64,000 bases of DNA from Smallanthus sonchifolius (taxonomy: Eukaryota > Streptophyta > Magnoliopsida > Asterales > Asteraceae). The translations under genes were made by a program, and so were the position numbers. The notes under the pieces were generated by a model. The model searched no databases, had not been told where the DNA came from, and saw nothing but the letters and a program-made list of their open reading frames with translations. The stretch covers positions 4,942,501 through 5,006,500 of the forward strand of contig JAKNSE010000037.1 of the NCBI GenBank assembly GCA_023525975.1, read 5' to 3'. Shown here piece by piece: positions 1-11,812 of the stretch; positions within the stretch are counted from its first letter, which is position 1; each line of letters opens with the position of its first letter.

Positions 1-1441
1 GCTGCTGGTCTAGAGTAGGCGAGTTAGTTTTATTACGATAAGAGGGTTGACCGGGTTGTTCATTTGATGACAGGTTCGCGTTGGACTACGAGTTTATGGG
101 TATGCGACTTTGGAAGGAAAGCTTCGCAACCGGTGAGTTTCTAATCCCCCTCTTTTAAACATTTTACTGTTTTGGGGCTATCGTACATACTTTCATGAGG
201 TGTTAATCAAATTAATCGTGGTATGGGTTTCGGGTTCTAACCCGATATTTTTTAAGTATAAAAGGATTATTAAAGAGTCGTAGGGTCTATGGTGTGTTCG
301 TAGAAATACGTGAGCTAAGGGTATGAGTTATTAATATGTGACGTGATAAGGGTAGATCGGGGAGAGTCGGGCTTTAAGCTAAATGCTTATGATTCCATGT
401 GGGGTATATGTTGTCCTGGTGTCATGTGTGAGGTACAGGTGTAGTTATCGAGTCGTGTATATGATGTGTGATACTATATGCTTTATATTTGTGCGACGTG
501 TTTGCATCGTTGTCTTTATGACATGGCAAACGGGGTTTGTGAAGGATGAGGTCCTTCGGGAAGTCACAAACGGTGACATTTATTAACAGGTTAATGATGA
601 GCTCGGGGTGTGTTGAACGCCCTGACGAGTGTAACCCTGACGAGGGTGCAATGACGAGGTAAGTGTTTACATGAGTATTTATATATGTGTAGAATTGCAT
701 GTAAATGTTGAGTTATATTGATTATGCGTGGGGTGATATTAATGTGGTAATATTAGTGTGACGTGTAGAGGTTATTATTGCGGTGTGTAGAGTTAGATTG
801 ACCCTTGAGTCAGGATTTGTGACGTGACGTTTATAACTGTCGTGTCAGTTAATTGTGAGAGCCTTGGTTATGGCCGAGTGTGTTAATGTCTAGGGTATGT
901 TGTGTTAATCAGGTGTCGAATTAGTACTTGTGTTTGGGTATGAGTTGATAGTATAGTATGTTAAGTCCATGTCAACGAGATGGTGATGTTATTATTATTA
1001 TTATTATTATTATTAGTAGTACGGGCTGAGTCCCGGGTGATGAACGTGTATGGGATGCCGTGGGATATCATAGGGTTAACTATTCGTTAAATAATCGTAA
1101 AACTATTTTGTAAGGACCGGAGGGTCCGGAGTGGATTAAACTAATGCATATGGCGTGATGGTTTTCGTTCAAAGTAAACTATTAGAACTCACTCAGCGTA
1201 GCTGACTTTGTGTGTACGTTAGATTGTTTTGCAGGTGAGCTAGTGTTGACGTATCTTGGCTTGGGAGCGGGGTTACTCGGATTGGTGCGCAGGCATTCGT
1301 GAGGTAAACTTAATAACATTAAATGGTAATAAATGAGTTTTGAAAGACTTTCGCTGTAATTTGAATTGCAATAAATGCGTTTTTAATGAAAATGACCCGT
1401 TATGATAACCAACTGTAGGATGCCCGGGTTGGGGTCTTACA
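1..1441. repeat. Partial LTR (same family as the solo LTR at 7836-10348, inverted)
   Basis: From about position 110 to 1441 this is the reverse complement of 7836 to about 9170. It ends in GGTCTTACA, matching the TGTAAGACC start of the other copy, so the boundary at 1441 is an LTR end. The other end lies outside the window. No primer-binding site or polypurine tract follows 1441, so this is the outer end of an element or a solo LTR. It holds no believable gene; short frames around 383-700 are chance. Confidence 0.75.
988..1014. repeat. (TTA)n microsatellite
   Basis: About nine TTA units in a row inside the LTR. The other copy of this LTR has no equivalent run at the matching place, so the tract probably grew after the copies separated. 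Confidence 0.9.
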
Positions 1442-2530
1442 GATAGGTACCTTTATAAACAAAAAAATTATAATTTTTTAAAATTTTGGCACACTACTTT
1501 TTTTTTATGAAAATAAATCTGAAAGTTGGTGGCGCCTGCATTCCATAATCCATATCATTCATGAGCTTAATTAATAAATTGAAATCTTGAGTTTCGCCTA
1601 CGTGTTACCCTCCGGGATAGTGACTTGGTTGATACACCCATGGGCGGGACTTAAGTGATCAATAGTGGATGACTAAGTGAGGATTATGTGTTTCCCTTGG
1701 GATGGTGAAGACTTTGAAAAAGGCCCCCGGCTGTTTTGGCCTTCGTGCCACGCGAAGATTTGGCCATGGATGTTCGCGACACGCGAAGAAAGGGATTATG
1801 GCAATTTTAAACCTAGTTGTAATTAAAAACCCATTATGATCCTATTGTCAAGGATGATTCTTTCCGGACGTCCCAGAGCTTCCCTAAGGCGATTTGAGCA
1901 TAGTTTGGTCAACTGTTCTTGTTTTCGAATGCTTGCAAGTTCTAGATTAATTACATTGATGTTTTTGACAATCATGAGCGGCTAAACGCTTTTGTGATCC
2001 CTTCGGGTGAACGATTTGTGCTTGTAATCGTATAATTTTGGTTGATGATCAGTATTAGATTGAAGTTTTGTGAACCCTTTAAGTTCTTTGAATCCAATTG
2101 TATGTTTGATTTATGAACAATTGCATGTTTTCGATTTATCACATCTATCATCGTTTCTTGGTTTTCTTGCATCGAGAATAATCTGGGTTTGTGATTAAAT
2201 TGATTATTGTGTGATTGGGTTAAACAGTTAAACAAGATTATGTCTATGTAATCTCTAATCTGATTTGAAAATGAAATTGTGTGTGTGCTTGCTAATTCTG
2301 AAACCCGGAGTGGTCATCTTTCTCCAATTGTTTTCACAACTTAAAGTTAATTGCTTTTTATAATTCCTAGTGTTTTAAGTAATAAAGTTCTAAACTTTAG
2401 TAGTATTTGAATCAGTTTAACTTGAATAGCATTCTCCACGTGTTCCATGTGAATTCGACAACCCTAATTCACTGTCTAAAGTTTAAGTAGCTAAGAAGTG
2501 GTTTTTATAAATATTTTTGATTAGCCTTGA
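1442..2530. other. Unassigned non-coding interval
   Basis: No believable gene. The stretch replaces the distal third of the 3' LTR of element 1: homology with 12861-14561 begins only at about 2531. It contains short inverted motifs around TTCGCG and CGCGAAG near 1745-1790 and looks like LTR or leader sequence of another retroelement, but I could not match it inside the window. Confidence 0.5.
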
Positions 2531-3533
2531 CACCGCGATCACATAGCTTATAATAGGGGACAGGACTACGCCTCCGGATTTGTTATAAGCTAAGCACCAG
2601 CCGCAATCTGGGAATTTCACCCGAGACCCGTCTATCCCTTGCAAGTTTTACGTATACCTATGGCCTGAATGCTTACACGTAGAAGAACGTTGAGCATTAC
2701 TTCGTTAACCTTTATTTGGCCATTTTCGTAAATAAAATGTTTGACACAAGCTTTGAAAGAGATAAAGTATTCACCTTTTTATTGGGAATGAGCTTCTAAA
2801 GTCAAATGCTTAATGTCTAGCTTCAAAGCTTGATTCCTCTAGTGTAACGGCACTTCTACTAGCGTTTCTTCTTAATCCGAGCGCTAAGACGAGCGGGAGT
2901 TGGACCGGGAATGTCGGGAGTGGGCTAGGGATCACTTGGAACGAGAATTGGAAGTTGGATTTGATCTGGGATGTGGAAAATCGAATGAGTTCGTCCTGCT
3001 ATTTATAGGCTGCCAATTAGGTCCATGTCGGACCGATATACGCCTTAGCCAACGTCAGCCCTAGATGTCCACATATGATTAGACCGAATATATTTGGCGG
3101 CATATCGGACCGATATGTGGACCATGTCCGTCCGATATCGAGACCCATGTCCCATCATTAAGGCTGAGTCATTGGACACGTGTCAACATCACATTTTACG
3201 GCTGAGAGGAGGTTGTCGGACCGCTATGAATCGATGTCGGTCCGATAACCGACTTACCAATATGGAAAGAGATTTCGGTCCGATATCCGACCTAAACTTA
3301 CTTCGGACTGATATGAACCTAAATGTCGGTCCGCTATGGGACTGAGTTTGTTTTCGGTCCGATATCAAAACATAGTTTCACTTCGGACCGATGTGATATT
3401 CAATGTCGGTCCGATATCAACTTAGATTTCCAAATTTTCATTTTCAACCCTAGACTTTAGTACTTTAGATACGTAAGTTCTTTAGGGTTTCTAACCTTAG
3501 CATTTCTTGGACATTTTTGTGGCATGTGTTACA
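2531..3533 (-). repeat. Truncated 3' LTR of element 1
   Basis: Direct repeat of 13531-14561. On the minus strand it starts with TGTAACACATGCC directly after a purine-rich tract, as a 3' LTR should. The homology stops at about 2531, so roughly 700 bases of the downstream part are missing. From 3025 to 3415 it carries about ten copies of a near-palindrome, TCGGWCCGATAT. Confidence 0.82.
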
Positions 3534-3547
3534 TCCTCCCCACCTTG
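3534..3547 (-). other. Polypurine tract of element 1
   Basis: The minus strand reads AAGGTGGGGAGGA immediately before the TG of the 3' LTR. This is the expected primer site for plus-strand DNA synthesis and it fixes the LTR boundary at 3533. Confidence 0.75.
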
Positions 3548-3567
3548 TTTTAAACTCATCCTCGAGA

Positions 3568-4567
3568 TTATTCAAACAAGTGTGGATATTTCTTTTTCAT
3601 TTCAGACTCCAGTTCCCACGTGTACTCAGGTCCACGTCTGGAGTTCCATTTCACTTTCACAATTATCAATTTCTTTATTTTGAATCTCTTTTCCTGCTTG
3701 TCCTCGATTTGCAAAGGTTGTTACACAAAATAACTTTTCATCTACCTCTACATCTTGTAGGGGCATTATCAGAGATTTATCTGCCAAACATTTGCGCAGA
3801 TCTGACACATGGAATACATCATATACTCCATTCATTTCGTTTGGTAATTCGAGTTGATGGGCCAATTGTCCAACTCTTTTCAAGATTTTGAATGGTCCTA
3901 AGAACCTAGGACTTAATTTCCCTTTCTTTCCGAATCTTACAACGCATTTCCATGGTGAAACTTTTAACAGAACGTTATCACCGACGTTGAATTCCAACGG
4001 CTTTCGTCTTTTATCAGCATAACTCTTTTGACGATCACGAGCCGCTTTCAATCTATCTTTTATCTCGATAACTTTCTCAGTTGTTTCTAGAACTATTTCA
4101 TGTCCAGACAACTGATTTTCTCCTATTTCAGACCAACAGATTGGAGTTCGACATTTACGACCGTATAAGGCTTCAAAACGAGCGGCCTGTATACTCGTAT
4201 GATAGCTATTGTTATAGGAGAATTCCATTTGAGGTAAGTGGTCATCCCAACTTCCTCCAAGGTCAATAACACAAGCCCTTAACATATCTTCAAGAGTTTG
4301 GATTGTTATTTTACTCTGCCCGTCTGTTTGAGGATGGTAGGCAGTACTAAGATTCAATTCAGTACTGAGGGCTTTTTGAAAACTTTGCCCGAATCGATAA
4401 GTAAATCTACTATCTCTATCTGACATTATAGGTAGTGGCGCACCGTGTAATGTTACGATTTCATTAACGTATAATTGTGCCAGTTTATCCATACCGAACG
4501 TTTCTTTTATTGGAAGAAAATGAGCAGACTTAGTAAGTCTATCAGTGATAACCCAGATAGTATCATT
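3568..4567 (-). pseudogene. Element 1 pol, integrase C-terminal half plus chromodomain
   Basis: On the minus strand the reading resumes after the solo LTR at the integrase core (TIWVITDRLTKSAHF). It carries the second catalytic Asp (MSDRDSRF). The YHPQTDGQS segment follows, then the GRKCRTP block and the GPFKI/VAYQL-like C-terminal domain. The glutamate expected after the DGQS segment is not seen: it reads SKIT where relatives have SERT. A frameshift near 3700 separates the core from a chromodomain-like tail ending WNSRRGPEYTWE and KKYPHLFE, with a TAA stop at 3568-3570. The chromodomain is the hallmark of chromoviruses and is thought to steer integration to marked chromatin. Broken. Confidence 0.85.
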
Positions 4568-5055
4568 TGTAGGTCCCGAGCAGACCTGAGAACACAGATC
4601 TGCTGAAGAAATCTTCAAAGAGTCCGGATCAAGAGGCGGAATCTCTGGATCCGGTATCACTCTCGAATCAGAAATGGTAGAGACGGGTGCGGGAATCACA
4701 TACACGAACAAAAATATATAAAAGTGAAAGGAGAACAGATAATTGAAAGCATAAAACGTATGATTCTTTGATTGAAATGAAAATAAAAGCTCATCATACA
4801 CTAACAATTAGTCTCACCCCATGGTGAGCTCCCCCTGGGGTGGTGATTCCCTCTACAAACACACACACTCCTAATGGGTATTCTCCTATATATAGGAGGC
4901 CTCATGTGCCTTGTTTTCCAAGCCACCTACCAAACAGGCCTAAAAAACAGGTATCGAAACTAGCTAGTTTCGATTGAACAAATGTTCAATCGAAACTACT
5001 AGTTTCGATACTGTAGTTTCTATTGACAGCATCAGTCTCAATTCTATACCCAACA
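4568..5055 (-). mobile_element. Solo LTR of a copia-type element inside integrase of element 1
   Basis: This 488-bp insertion splits the integrase core between the MDFITK block and the TIWVITDR block. It is flanked by an exact 5-bp duplication TCATT (4563-4567 and 5056-5060). On the minus strand it starts TGTTGGGTATAG and ends GGGACCTACA, and it has a TATATATA box at 4887-4894. There is no internal region, so it is a solo LTR left by LTR-LTR recombination. Near its start (4955-5015) lies a strong inverted repeat built on ATCGAAACTAG/CTAGTTTCGAT. The ACCTACA end matches the copia-type LTR at 48518-48953, suggesting a related family. Confidence 0.9.
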
Positions 5056-7835
5056 TCATTCCCTCGACTCGTTCGGGGAACTTTAGTAATGAAATCCATG
5101 GTTATCATTTCCCATTTCCATACAGGAATTTCAAGTTGCTGTAACAAGCCAGGCGACTTTTGATGTTCAACCTTAACTTGAGAACAAGTCAAACATTTCG
5201 CAACATAGATAGTGATATGTTTCTTCATTCCTATCCACCAGTAATTGGCTTTTAGATTTTTATACATCTTATCGCTTCCAGGATGCATCGTGTATTTAGA
5301 CTTATGGGCTTCTTCGAGAATTTCTTCACAAGTATTTCCATAAATAGGAACCCAGATTCTCTTATTCATTCTAAGAATTCCATCATCTCCTTTGGTCAAT
5401 TGATCAATCATGCCTCCTAATTCTTCTTTCTCAAGGTTGGTTTCTTGCAAAGCAAGTTTATGAGATTCCTTAATACGAGTAATAAGATCGATTTGGAGAT
5501 CGAGTCTTAAGGCACAAACTCGTTTAGGTTTCTCATGTTCTTTTCTACTTAGGGCACCGGCTACAAAATTGGCTTTTCCTTCATGATAACAGATCTCGCA
5601 ATCGTAATCATTTAGGTCTTCCATCCAACACCTTTACCTCATATTCAGTTCTTTCTAACTAAAGATATACTTCAGGCTTTTGTGATTAGTAAGACAGTGA
5701 ATTTGACTCCATATAGATAGTGCCTCCATAATTTCAGAGCGAAGATTATGGCACCGAGTTCTAAATCATGAGTCGTATATATCTTTTCATGAGTTTTTAG
5801 CTGTCGGGAAGCATAAGCAATGACCTTGCTTCCTTGTATTAACACACAACCAAAGCCGGTGTGTGAAGCATCACAATAAACTGAAAAGCCTCCATTTCCA
5901 TCTGGCAGAGCCAGTATGGGTGCTTGAGTCAAGTTCTGTTTCAAAAGCTTCAGATTGTTTAGAACCCCATTCATACTTGACTGGCTTGTGGGTCAGAGAA
6001 GTTAATGGTACAGCAATTCGAGAGAAATTTTGGATAAATCTCCAATAATAACCAGCTAATCCGAGAAAACTATGGACTTCAGTTGGTGATTTCGATATTT
6101 CCCATTTGGATATAGCTTCAGTTTTGATAGGGTCAACTTGAATACCATTGGCATTTATCTCATGTCCAAGGAATTGAACTTCTGATAGCCAAAATTCACA
6201 TTTTGAGAACTTAGAGTATAGCTTTTCCGTTCTCAAGAGTTCGAGTAAGTTTTTCAAGTGATCGAAATGATCTTCTTTACTTTTGGAATAGATGAGGATA
6301 TCGTCAATGAATACGATAACAAATTTATACAAGTAAGGTTTACAGACTCGATTCATCATATCCATGAATGCCGCTGGTGCATTAGTAAGTCCAAACGACA
6401 TAACCGTGAACTCATAATGACCATATCGAGTTCTAAAAGCAGTTTTGGGAATATCCTCTTCCTGGACTTTCAATTGATGATAGCCAGAACAAACATCTAT
6501 TTTGGAAAAGCAACGAGCTCCTTGGAGTTGATCGAAAAGATCATCGATTCGAGGGAGTGGATAACGATTCTTTATCGTAACTTTATTTAGTTCACGATAA
6601 TCGATACACATGCGCATCGAACCATATCTCTTCTTAACAAACAAGACTGGAGCTCCCCAAGGCGACTAGCTTGGTCTTATAAACCCCTTCTCGGGTAGTT
6701 CGTCCAATTGCCTTTTCAATTCTGCGATTTCATTTGGAGCTAATATGTACGGGGCTTTAGCAATAGGTGCCGTACCGGGTACTATATTAATTCTGAACTC
6801 CACTTCTCTTTCAGGTGGAATTCCAGGCAATTCATTAGGAAATACATCAGGGAATTCAGCCACAATCGACACATCTTCAATCTTCTGTTTAGTGTCGGTA
6901 GTTACAGAAACAAGGTATGCTATGCATCCTTTTCGTAAGTACTTTGTTGCTTTTAACATAGAAATTATTCCAATAGAGTTGGATAATTTATCGCTGTTGG
7001 TCGTAAGAATGTTGTCATTCGGCGAACGAAGTTCTATTGCCTCTTTATCACACATGATACGGACTTGGTTAGAGGCTAACCAATCCATTCCTAAGACAAT
7101 GTCAAAACCTGCCAAATTCATTGGCAACAGTTTCACATGTATAACATGTCCTGATAGCGTGATGTGACAATCGTCAAGAATTTCAGAGATTTGGACGAGG
7201 TCACCATTGGCAGTTTCTACCACGTATTTCTTGTCTAATTTAGCTAGAGTTTTATTTAACAGTCTACATAATCTATGATCTATAAAACTTTGGTTTGCAC
7301 CAGAGTCAAATAAAACTCGAGCATAAATATCATCAACAAGAAATGTACCCGTAATGACATCGGGCATACCTGCCGCTTCATGAGTGTTGAGAACGAATGC
7401 TCGTGCATTCTTCTTCACTCCTTCTGCAGGTTTAGGACCCGTCCCATCAGGTTTCTTCAGTTTGGGACAATTGATTTTGATGTGACCAGCTTCGCCACAC
7501 CCAAAACAAGTAATTGGCTTCCTCTTGAAGCAGTCTTCTGCCTTATGTCCGGACATCTTGCAAAAATTGCAGAAAAGTCCTGCACGACACTGTCCTAGGT
7601 GCTTTTTCCTGCACTTTGGACATTCAGGGATAGAAGAATTATTTGTTCGGGGAGTAAAAGATGATTTATTTGACCCACTTGGGCCTTGTCCAGTTATTTC
7701 CTTCTTCTTCCTTCCTTCTTCCTAATTCCTTATCATGTTGGTTGTTAATGATGCTCCTAAATCCATAGCATCATCCAGATTCTCACAATTTGCAAATTTC
7801 ACCATGTCGCGGATTTCTCCGATCAAACCCCAAAT
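5056..7835 (-). pseudogene. Element 1 gag C-terminus, protease, reverse transcriptase, RNase H, integrase N-terminus
   Basis: The minus strand from 7835 downward resumes gag after the inserted solo LTR. It shows Cys-rich knuckles (CNFCKMSGHKAEDC then CFGCGEAGHIKINCP, a CX2CX4HX4C pattern), then a pepsin-like protease with an intact VLFDSGANQSF active site. Reverse transcriptase follows, with RMCIDYRELNKVT and the catalytic FIDDILIYS. RNase H begins YCDASHTGFG. The integrase zinc-binding region is HPGSDKMYKNL with CLTCSQVK, and the MDFITK block carries the first core Asp. Frames change near 6660, 5900 and 5640, and a stop sits at 6666. The order fits a plant chromovirus; the frame is broken. 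Confidence 0.87.
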
Positions 7836-10348
7836 TGTAAGACCCCAACCTAGGCATCCTACAGTTGGTTCTCATAACGGGCCGTTTTCATTAAAAACAC
7901 ATTTATTGCAATTCAAACTACAGCGGAAGTCTTTCAAAACTCATTTATGACCATTTAATGTTATTAGGTTTACCTTACGAATGCCTGCACACCAATCCGA
8001 GTAACGCCGCTTCCAAGCCAAGATACACCCATACCCGCTTACCTGCAAACAAACTAACGTACAAACAAAGTCAGCTACGCTGAGTGAGTTCTAATAGTTT
8101 AGTTTAAATAAAAACCATCACACCAAGTTCTTCGGTTTAATTCACTCAGGACCCTCCGGTCCTTATAAAATATAATTACGCTTTATTAACGAATGACTAA
8201 TCCCTTGTCATCACACGACATCCCATAACCGTTTATCACCCGAGACTCAACCCGTACTACCAATATGAATAATAACAACCTTACAATCACAACAGCATGG
8301 ACTCAATATACTATGCCAACGACTCGTATCCAAGAACACAACTTAACTCAACTCTAGGTTAACATAACCTACCCTAATCATTAACACATCCGGCCTTAAC
8401 CAAGGCTCTCACAAATAACTAACACGACTCTTACACACGTCACATCACAAGTCCTGACTCAACGGTCAGTCTAACTCTACACGTCACATTCAACACGTCA
8501 CATTAACATAATCTCATACACAATAAATATGAATGATCACTAGCATGCAATTTAACACATATATGTACGCATGCAAACACATACCTCATCACTGCACCCT
8601 CATCAGGGTTACCCTCGTCAGGGCATCAACACACCCCGAGCTCATCATTAACATGTTAAATAAATGTCACCCCTGGTGACTTCCCGAAGGACCCCGTCCT
8701 CCACGATCCCGTTTGCCATGTCATAAAGACCAAGACGCAAACACGATACCCGTCGTGTCCCGGGGACAACGACACAAGCACACAACACAAATATGAACAT
8801 TTAATAACACACATCATATGCAGGACTCATTACCTACACCTGCACCTTACACATGACACTAACACAACATATCTCACGTGTAATCATAACCCTTTAGACT
8901 TTAAGCCCGACTCTCCTAGTCCAACCCTTACCACGTCGCACATTAATATCTCGTCTCTATAACTCACACATTTCTATGAACACGCCATAACCCTACGACT
9001 CTCAATTAAGCCATTTATACCCAAAGCATATCGGTTTATAACCCATGACCCTTAACACGATTAGTTATATTAATACCACATGAATGTGTGTACGATAGCC
9101 CTAAACAGTAAAACGTTTAAAAGAGGGGGATTAGAAACTCACCAGTTACTAAGTCTGAATCCTTGCTCTGCACCTTGATCACCCGCTAAATATCCAAACA
9201 TGTCAACGTATGATCACATGATCAGTCACGTCTTAAGCTTACGTAGAATAACGCATAAATATAAACCCCACATCTCGTCATAACCCCTCATCATTTGAAC
9301 CGATGAACCCTCGCTCCATAAGTACACGGGTCGAACCGTTCTGGACCCATTTAGGACTCGGGTACTTAAACCGGGTTCCATGCATGCACGTTACCCATGC
9401 CATGCAAACCCTAGCCCCGTCGAGCCCGTCCACACACCACCACGGGCACCACCGATGTCGCCCTGAATCACCACCAAGGCCACCATTCTCGTCGCCATCC
9501 CCGTCGGCTTCCGTCGTTATCCTCATCCCCACCGGCCACCGCTAACAACCACCGTGCACCACCACCACTGCCCGTACCGCCATCGGCTGCCATCCCCACC
9601 TCCGGCTTCCCGTAGTCACCACCTTCACTTGAAACCCTCCTCTCCTCTCTATCCCTCTTTTTCTACTTCGGTAACCGGCCACTACTGCGTCACCGAGATT
9701 CCACCGATTACCACGGCAGCGCGCCTCCACAGCGGCCACCATTGTCGAATTCCGGTCGGTAACCACCTCCTCACCACCTTGCGAAACCCGATCACCACAC
9801 CCACTAGCCACTGTCGTGACTTATCCCCGTTGTCCGTCCCTGTCGCGCGCAACCACTATCCTAGCCGACCATCGCCACCCCCATCACCACCATCGCCGGT
9901 CGTGATCTTGAAACCTAAAGCCTGAACCGATTCCCGAAACAAGAAAACAATAATGGACAAACAAGGGTTCGGAGATTACTTTACACACCGGTGCACTCCT
10001 TTCTCGCTAGCGTCGCCATACGTCCGACGTGCCACCACCACCGTGCCCTTCCTTCTCCGGCGACTGCCTTCTCTCTCTCGGTTTCTCTCTTGCCGTCGCA
10101 AAAGGTCAAGCCAATAATGGCTTAGGGTTTTCGCACAAAGGTTTATATGAAACCTCTAGTTACATCCGGGTCCTCGTCTATTTCTAACCGTGCGTTTTTA
10201 ACTCAAAATTATCCGTACCCACCATCCGAGCCCGATACGTCCGACTATCCGAGTTTTACGCCAAAGTTTGCTAACCGTGTTAGTTTGTTAGGGACTCGGG
10301 TTATCCGTTAACCCGGAACAATTACGTGTCGGATTTTGGGATGTTACA
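7836..10348. mobile_element. Solo LTR (2.5 kb) inserted in gag of element 1
   Basis: A 2513-bp insertion with TG...CA ends (TGTAAGACC ... ATGTTACA), flanked by an exact 5-bp duplication CAAAT at 7831-7835 and 10349-10353. It splits the gag frame of element 1. No internal retroelement region is present, so it is a solo LTR. Most of it matches the inverted partial copy at 1-1441. The stretch 9300-9930 is C-rich with many CCACC units and gives long chance frames on both strands. I could not fix the transcriptional orientation. Confidence 0.9.
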
Positions 10349-11154
10349 CAAATATATCTTTTGATCAGATTGGATTCAGGGGTAGCTAGATGTGGAACGA
10401 TTCGAGCATACTCGAGGAGTTTGGTGGCATACTCCTGATGATTTGTTCCAATCATTCTCAGACTCAAGAATTTTCCTTCTATCTATTCCTGTTCGTTCTG
10501 GGGAACGTACTTCTTCTCAACTCTTGCCTTAAAGGCACTCCAGCCCATTGCGTAGGCTGCATCTATGCCTTTGGCAGCAACAATATTGTTCCACCATTCA
10601 AGAGCTCGATCCTTAAATAGATTGGAGGCATACAAAACTTTATCCTCCTCGGCGCACTTGTTGATTACCAGCACATATTCTGTCTTTTCTATCCATCTCA
10701 GTGTGGCTATCCCTCCTTCTCTCCCAGAGAAGTTATAAGGTTTACAATCTTGGAACATCTTATAGGTACAACCAACTACTTTTCTGTTTTTCTCTACGTG
10801 ACCGTAGTTGTTACCCATTCCTTCACCTTCAGATGAGTAGTGATAATATTATTCTCTTTCCGTCTTCTTTGATTTATGAGTAGTGGAACCTTCTGGTTTG
10901 AGAGTGACAGGCTTCGATTGAGTAATCATTCGAGTTTGTCGAGAATGAATAGATTGAGGAATCGAAGGTTGAATAGATATTATGTCAGCTTGTCTCTTTT
11001 CAAGCTCAGTAAAGATCATTGGAAGAGAATCCTTGATTCCTTCTGTGATCATCTTCTAGAGTTCAGCATGAGAATTATTATTTTCAGCAGCATTTTCCAC
11101 TGCTTGCTTTTTCTTTCCCCTCGTGTTTTGAGAAGGTCCAGTATTTTTTGACAT
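10349..11154 (-). pseudogene. Element 1 gag, N-terminal part
   Basis: On the minus strand an ATG at 11154 opens a frame starting MSKNTGPSQNTRGKKK. An in-frame TAG comes about 32 codons in and a TAA near 10850. It then continues through the conserved gag block CTYKMFQDCKPYNFSG and the ALEWWNN motif of the Retrotrans_gag domain. It is cut at 10349 by the solo LTR and continues beyond 7836. Gag forms the particle that packages the element RNA. No intron is seen here, unlike in element 3. Confidence 0.82.
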
Positions 11155-11236
11155 ACTATTAAAAGAATAAGACGAAGATTAAAAACAAGACTTTTTATTG
11201 AGGAAATTTATTACAAAAGATAATACATATAGGAAT

Positions 11237-11740
11237 CTAAAATTTCCTAAAATTCTTTTCTTCAAGAGCTTGAACTAATAGAATATTTCGAGCTTCAACT
11301 TCAGCCTTTTCTCTCTCCAATTCAGCTATTCGGTTTAACAACATTTGTTCTCTCTCACTTCCTGACGCATTCTCATTTATATGTGAAGCATGAATAGGAA
11401 TCGTCTCATAATACGGAACATAAGGGATATTAGAATCAACACTTTCTTCTTCTTCGGGATCACATTTATTTTCATAAGGCATTCCGGCGTATCCCTCAGG
11501 AAAATTTTGTGAATAAACTGGAGTGACATTATAGCTTCCAGCAATAGGAGCAGAATGAAAACTTATAGAAGGATTATAGGGAAAACTAGGGTTTCCTATT
11601 TCTCCGAGGCTTCTGAAAGTAGAACTTTCAGTTTCCTCATTAATTTCTATAGTCGTTTCATTGGTTTTACGCTCAAAATAATTAGAAGGAGCGAATTTTC
11701 GAAGAAAGCTTGCCTTTTGCCTTTTGCCTTTTTCGACCAT
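11237..11740 (-). CDS. Element 1 accessory ORF B, coiled-coil-like tail
   Basis: An uninterrupted frame of about 167 residues on the minus strand, from an ATG at 11740 (MVEKGKRQKASF) to a TAG. It lies between another accessory ORF and gag. The first half is polar and rich in Ser, Asn and Pro. The last 45 residues are heptad-like and strongly charged (LLNRIAELEREKAEVEA), typical of a coiled coil. No enzyme motif and no membrane segment is seen. Position upstream of gag and a coiled-coil tail resemble the accessory ORF of element 3, although sequence similarity is not obvious by eye. Function unknown; it could be an extra nucleic-acid chaperone or particle protein, which is only a guess. Confidence 0.55.
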   Translation of the reverse strand: MVEKGKRQKASFLRKFAPSNYFERKTNETTIEINEETESSTFRSLGEIGNPSFPYNPSISFHSAPIAGSYNVTPVYSQNFPEGYAGMPYENKCDPEEEESVDSNIPYVPYYETIPIHASHINENASGSEREQMLLNRIAELEREKAEVEARNILLVQALEEKNFRKF

Positions 11741-11812
11741 TATGAAATTAGAACAAAAGATATTTTTATTATTATAAGAAAATACAATACAAAGTAACAT
11801 ATAACAAGATTT

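Noticed and set aside
3517..3891. 124-codon plus-strand frame
   Set aside because: Shadow of the minus-strand integrase and chromodomain of element 1.
9278..9925. Overlapping long frames on both strands in the C-rich part of the solo LTR
   Set aside because: Produced by CCACC-rich composition; His/Pro/Ser strings, no domain, inside an LTR.
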